NCBI GenBank assembly: GCA_003151275.1
Contig: PLXC01000159.1
Location: 116,760 to 180,759, forward strand
Origin: Candidatus Melainabacteria bacterium
Lineage (GTDB): Bacteria > Cyanobacteriota > Vampirovibrionia > Obscuribacterales > Obscuribacteraceae
DNA: 64,000 bases
Direction of reading: 5' to 3'
Below, in pieces: positions 60,723 to 64,000 of this stretch. Positions within the stretch are counted from its first letter, which is position 1, and every line of letters starts with the position of its first letter. Below the pieces are notes generated by a model. The model saw nothing but the letters and a program-made list of their open reading frames with translations. It was not told the DNA's origin and searched no databases. The position numbers and the translations under genes are program-made.

Positions 60723-62162
60723 ATGGTCAGCAAAAACACACCTCTACCGATAGTTTTGGACGGGACGAAAAAAGAACCGCTCTATCAGCAGATTATTACA
60801 ACTATGCGTGAAGCTATTTTGCAAGGACGCTTGCCGGAAGGCGAGGCTGTTCTGTCAACCCGCGAGCTGGCAAAACGCCTTGGCGTGTCGAGAAAGACTG
60901 TAATTCGCAGCTATGAAGTATTGCTGGCACAAGGTTTTTTGAGTGTGAACCAGGACAAAGTCACAGTTGTGACTGTGCCAAATGAGACCACACTCGTGCC
61001 TGCCGCTCCAGCAGAAGATCTTTTTTGTTTCGAGCAAAACTTATCCAATTACGCCAAGCAAATAATGGAATTAGGCTGCTCAGAATTTGATGCGGAAGTG
61101 CCGCCCGCAGAGCATGTTCCTTTCGACGCATGGCGACGTTACCTTCTTTCCCATTTGAACCGCAGCAACATTTTGCTGCGCCCCGAAAGAGATCCGTTGG
61201 GCTACAAGCCATTGCGTGCGGCGATTTCTCATTATTTGGGAAGAGTTCATAGTGTGACTTGCACTGCGGAACAAATAGCAATCTTGCCTGGAGGCGTGCC
61301 AACGCTTGATCTGATTGCCAGATTGTTCGTAAATGCTGGAGACAATGTAGTGGTGGAGGAACCTGGCAGTCGGTCGGCTAAAAGGGTTTTTCTAACGTAT
61401 GGCGCCCAGTTGATACCAATTGCGATCGATGAAAATGGACTCAGGGTCGAGCTCCTGGATGCAATTATCGAAACTGTCAAACTTGTTTACGTGACACCAT
61501 CGCACCATAATCCCACAGGAGCTGTTCTGTCAGCTTCAAGACGACAAGCTTTGATCGAGTGGGCCAATCGCAAGGGCGCATTGATCATTGAAAGTCATTA
61601 CGACAGTGAGTACAACTACACAACGCGTCCGTTACCGGCATTACAAGCATTATCCAAGACAAATTCCGTCATTTATTTCTCTACTTTTTGGAAGCTGCTC
61701 GGGCCGATTCTCAGACTCGGTTTTGTAGTTGTGCCCGAACCGATGATCCCTCTTATAAAATCGGCGCGGTATAGTGATATCGATGCGTTGCCTCTGTTAG
61801 ATCAGTGCGCTCTAGCAGACTTCATTAGCGAGGGACATCTGGAACGACACATCCGCAGAACTGAGAAAGTTTATGCTCAACGTAGAAGAATATTAGTAAC
61901 TGAGCTGATAGGCAAACTTGGCAGGCGTGTTCGTCTCGCTAAAGAAAGCGCCGGATTGCAACAGTACATCAAACTGAATCTCAACATGACTAATGAAAAA
62001 GTATTGGAGTGTGCCAAAATCGCCGACTTGCCGCTGCTAAGCTTGGCGCCCTGGTATTTGGACAAGACGAATGAAGGTGAGTTTCTAATACCATTTGTGG
62101 ACATGAGCGAGGAGCATTTGAAAACCAGCATTAACTATTTTGCTGAATTGGTCAAAGGTTGA
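60723..62162 (+). CDS. Divergent MocR-family regulator
   Basis: A 479-residue protein from the ATG at 60723; an in-frame start at 60666 is possible and neither has a good ribosome site. The winged helix has PLYQQIITTMREAILQGRL and STRELAKRLGVSRKTVIRSY. The aminotransferase part has VEEPGSRSAKRVF, TPSHHNPTGAVLSASRRQAL and YFSTFWKLLGPILRLGF with the PLP Lys present. The usual EDDYDSE reads ESHYDSE, so the Asp expected to hold the PLP ring nitrogen is replaced. It may bind another ligand or PLP weakly. No adjacent metabolic gene reveals its target. Confidence 0.85.
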   Translation: MVSKNTPLPIVLDGTKKEPLYQQIITTMREAILQGRLPEGEAVLSTRELAKRLGVSRKTVIRSYEVLLAQGFLSVNQDKVTVVTVPNETTLVPAAPAEDLFCFEQNLSNYAKQIMELGCSEFDAEVPPAEHVPFDAWRRYLLSHLNRSNILLRPERDPLGYKPLRAAISHYLGRVHSVTCTAEQIAILPGGVPTLDLIARLFVNAGDNVVVEEPGSRSAKRVFLTYGAQLIPIAIDENGLRVELLDAIIETVKLVYVTPSHHNPTGAVLSASRRQALIEWANRKGALIIESHYDSEYNYTTRPLPALQALSKTNSVIYFSTFWKLLGPILRLGFVVVPEPMIPLIKSARYSDIDALPLLDQCALADFISEGHLERHIRRTEKVYAQRRRILVTELIGKLGRRVRLAKESAGLQQYIKLNLNMTNEKVLECAKIADLPLLSLAPWYLDKTNEGEFLIPFVDMSEEHLKTSINYFAELVKG

Positions 62163-62243
62163 AATTATGTCCAGGTGCAGTTCTATGTCCGCAGTTCTAT
62201 GTGCGAACTAATAGAGTTGCATTGCAACACATCCCGCCAATAA

Positions 62244-62624
62244 CTAACGAACGCTGCAGCGCACTTGGTCGTTGTATGAACGGAATAAGTTGAAGCGACG
62301 CAAAGAACGCCAGTTGTCCGCAACCGACGCGACAAATCCGGTCCACCACAAAGATCGTTTTTCAAGCTTGCGCAACCGAGAAATGCTGCCGCGGCGGTTT
62401 GGTCGAATTGATGGTTGGTCAAGGATCGGATTGAGAAAAAGATAGGGACGCCTCGATCCACTCAGCGTCCCGCCAGTCGTCAAGCGCTTGTGCTCAGTAT
62501 GCAAGACCCGTTCGCCAAAACCTTTCAGCATCCCTCGATCTAAACCGACATTCGATCTGTTAGTCGCGCGAGCTTGACCAACACCGAGCGCGACGCCAAC
62601 TCGAGCAGATGTGATAACAGCCAT
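62244..62624 (-). CDS. Doubtful Arg-rich ORF
   Basis: A 126-residue frame. In favour, AGAAGGGTGG precedes the ATG at 62624 by a few bases and a perfect 23-bp palindrome lies just upstream. Against, the sequence is Arg/Ser-rich with no recognisable pattern, and an overlapping minus frame (62183-62461) is equally open. It may be a real small gene or a decayed one. Confidence 0.3.
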   Translation of the reverse strand: MAVITSARVGVALGVGQARATNRSNVGLDRGMLKGFGERVLHTEHKRLTTGGTLSGSRRPYLFLNPILDQPSIRPNRRGSISRLRKLEKRSLWWTGFVASVADNWRSLRRFNLFRSYNDQVRCSVR

Positions 62625-62645
62625 TCATGCCACCCTTCTAATAAG

Positions 62646-62668
62646 ATCGATATACACTGGATATCGAT
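62646..62668. promoter_or_regulatory. 23-bp perfect palindrome
   Basis: ATCGATAT (62646-62653) and ATATCGAT (62661-62668) are perfect arms around ACACTGG. It is 22 bases before the ATG of the doubtful ORF on the minus strand, a normal place for a repressor operator. Confidence 0.5.
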
Positions 62669-62711
62669 TATCACCGGCAGTAATACCATAGACAGTTTGC
62701 AGTAATAACCG

Positions 62712-62752
62712 ACAAACGTCAAATTATTCCGATAAGAATAACTGACGTTTGT
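62712..62752. terminator. Long hairpin, likely terminator or site element
   Basis: ACAAACGTCA (62712-62721) pairs with TGACGTTTGT (62743-62752), and inside TTATTC (62724-62729) pairs with GAATAA (62736-62741), giving 16 base pairs with a small internal loop. It lies 37 bases downstream of the TonB-family stop on the minus strand. There is no T-run, so a factor-assisted terminator or a protein-binding or recombination site are alternatives. Confidence 0.5.
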
Positions 62753-62788
62753 GCCTGTTTTGTGAATTGGATATCTGCCAAGATGGCG

Positions 62789-64000
62789 TCAGTAACTGGC
62801 GTGCCCGCCGAAGATGCGATAGTCGAAAGTAAATTGAATATCGACTGTTTCATCAGCACCTTTCGGTAGTGGTGGGTATGGTGCCGCCGCCCGAATTGCG
62901 CTTATTGCTGCTTGATCGTTCAGACTCAATCCAGATGACTTCGAAAGACGCACAGTGCCGAGTTCGCCAGATCGCGCAATTGTGAATTCGACAATTACCT
63001 GACGCGACATTGGATCCTTTGGTGGCGTCCAATTTCTTTTGATTCTACGCTGTAACTCTGCCATGTAGGGTCCAAAGTCAATATTTTTGCCAATGTCTTC
63101 AACCCCTTTTCCTTTTCCGGATTGGGTGTCGAGTCCTTTGGAATCAGTACGAGGAATAGCAGGCGTTCCAACCGGATGCACCATGAACGCACCACCTGGT
63201 GGCAACGTCGATGCAATCTTGGTCGGTGAATTTGGAGAGCCGGTTTGTGAGGAAGAAGTGCCACGAGGATGTGCCCCGTCAATAGGTGAGGGATTGCCAT
63301 TAGGGGCGGTGCCAGACGTTGCGCTTACCGGCGCCGGCGCTCCGCCTATATCACTTTTCGATGACGAACTTCGTCTTCCCTCAGCAGGCATTGGCGCCAA
63401 TGTCGAACCGCTGTTGTGAGTCAAGGCTTGAGGCGAAGGGCCTGTCGCCGTGCTCACAGGAGCTAAAGTCGGTAATGGACCAGGGGCGGATGTGGGAGGA
63501 GCTTTGCTTAAGGTTGGTGCAGGCGTGGTATTTGCTGTCACCCCAGGAGACGCAGACTTCGGTGCCGTGATCGGATTTGGATTTGGATTTGGATTTGGCG
63601 TCGAAGTTGCGTGCTTTACAGCGGTTGGCATAGGTCGCACCGTTGGAGGTGCAGGTTCCTCAGTTTTAGTTGGCGGCTCCTTAGCAGGTGTGCGATTCAC
63701 TGCAGTTGGTGGCTTCGGAGGTGTTTGTGTGCGATTCGATTGTGTTGCGGACTGACTACGACTCGCTGTACTGGTCGGCGGGGAAGGCTTTTGCACAGAG
63801 ACATCGCGATGACGCGCGGAGGAAGCTTCGTCCGAAAATTTCTTTGGTTTTACAGGCGCAACGTCCTTGATTGGCGTTTGGGTAAACTCGATTTCCATTA
63901 TTTGCTGCCGTTCTGGCTTGGGCACGAGGAAAAACAAAGCAAATATTGCACAAGAGATCATCGCTGCAAAATGAAAGAGATAAGAGCCGCTGGCGGCTTC
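62789..64000 (-). CDS. TonB-family protein, partial at right edge
   Basis: The ORF stays open to the window end: before the ATG at 63961 the in-frame codons read EAASGSYLFHFAA, the usual run-in to a TonB membrane anchor. The start therefore lies outside the window. The anchor is MISCAIFALFFLVP. A long Pro/Thr/Ser-rich periplasmic spacer follows, including an Asn-Pro repeat (NPNPNPNP) encoded by GGATTT repeats at 63570-63597. The TonB C-terminal domain has FGPYMAELQRRIKRNWTPPK, VIVEFTIARSGELGTVRL and LSLNDQAAISAIRAAAPYPP. It is likely a classic energy transducer to outer-membrane receptors. Confidence 0.85.
   Translation of the reverse strand, partial: EAASGSYLFHFAAMISCAIFALFFLVPKPERQQIMEIEFTQTPIKDVAPVKPKKFSDEASSARHRDVSVQKPSPPTSTASRSQSATQSNRTQTPPKPPTAVNRTPAKEPPTKTEEPAPPTVRPMPTAVKHATSTPNPNPNPNPITAPKSASPGVTANTTPAPTLSKAPPTSAPGPLPTLAPVSTATGPSPQALTHNSGSTLAPMPAEGRRSSSSKSDIGGAPAPVSATSGTAPNGNPSPIDGAHPRGTSSSQTGSPNSPTKIASTLPPGGAFMVHPVGTPAIPRTDSKGLDTQSGKGKGVEDIGKNIDFGPYMAELQRRIKRNWTPPKDPMSRQVIVEFTIARSGELGTVRLSKSSGLSLNDQAAISAIRAAAPYPPLPKGADETVDIQFTFDYRIFGGHASY

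Noticed and set aside
62183..62461. 92-residue minus-strand ORF overlapping the Arg-rich ORF
   Set aside because: No start signal and no motif; at most one of the two overlapping frames can be real, and the other has the better ribosome site.
63570..63597. GGATTT tandem repeat, considered as a CRISPR or regulatory repeat
   Set aside because: It is in frame in the TonB gene and simply encodes Asn-Pro repeats; no spacers are present.
63087..63755. Gly/Val-rich plus-strand ORFs
   Set aside because: They are antisense of the Pro-rich spacer of the TonB-family gene.

Overview
The window looks like chromosomal DNA from a free-living Gram-negative-type bacterium of moderate GC. There are TonB-family proteins, many Sec-signal secreted TPR proteins, a membrane Ser/Thr kinase, several hybrid histidine kinases and AGGAGG-type ribosome binding sites. 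My best guess, from protein style only, is a non-photosynthetic relative of cyanobacteria (Candidatus Melainabacteria / Obscuribacterales type). No rRNA, tRNA, CRISPR array, intact insertion sequence or prophage was seen, and there is no taxonomic marker gene, so this placement is an inference.

Layout. 0-6.3 kb: stress and signalling genes (ferritin-like protein, alpha/beta hydrolase, aldo/keto reductase, degenerate receiver, hybrid kinase, PfpI/DJ-1 protein). 6.7-11.8 kb: a tight kynurenine-pathway operon (3-hydroxyanthranilate dioxygenase, ACMS decarboxylase, kynureninase, kynurenine 3-monooxygenase) followed by a GNAT acetyltransferase. 11.9-20.9 kb: SET-domain protein, secreted TPR protein, TonB-like protein, sensor kinase, OmpR-type regulator, transglutaminase-like protein. 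20.9-23.5 kb: two small genes, a run of RNA-like hairpins, YceI and HxlR genes, and a decayed Rpn-family nuclease/transposase. 23.5-36.5 kb: a 1183-residue disordered LysM-tailed protein with a TPR partner, a dual-transmitter hybrid kinase, small secreted and TPR proteins, a decayed duplication, and a protein made of MshEN-like repeats. 36.5-41.1 kb: a xanthine dehydrogenase operon (xdhA-xdhB-xdhC, minus strand). 41.2-53.7 kb: secreted low-complexity proteins, two related polytopic membrane proteins, a P-loop kinase, a TAG-like glycosylase overlapping chaB, and a GC-richer two-gene cassette with a strong terminator. 54-64 kb: PknB-type kinase, two MocR regulators, a D-amino-acid oxidase remnant, small secreted proteins, and a TonB-family protein that runs off the right edge.

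How the genes work together. The kyn genes convert kynurenine to 3-hydroxykynurenine, 3-hydroxyanthranilate, ACMS and then aminomuconate semialdehyde. The Xdh genes oxidise hypoxanthine/xanthine to urate. Both are catabolic modules for nitrogen-rich substrates. The rest is rich in sensing (five two-component proteins, one Ser/Thr kinase, three DNA-binding metabolite-type regulators) and in envelope or secreted proteins.

The least explained signals are two stretches of nested or consecutive inverted repeats that look like structured RNA. One is at 21.58-21.71 kb, ahead of an 86-residue gene and just downstream of a plausible promoter. The other is a leader at 59.35-59.41 kb whose stem covers the Shine-Dalgarno sequence of the next gene. 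Several gene remnants (23.1, 31.3, 49.3-50.0 and 57.1 kb) show local decay.
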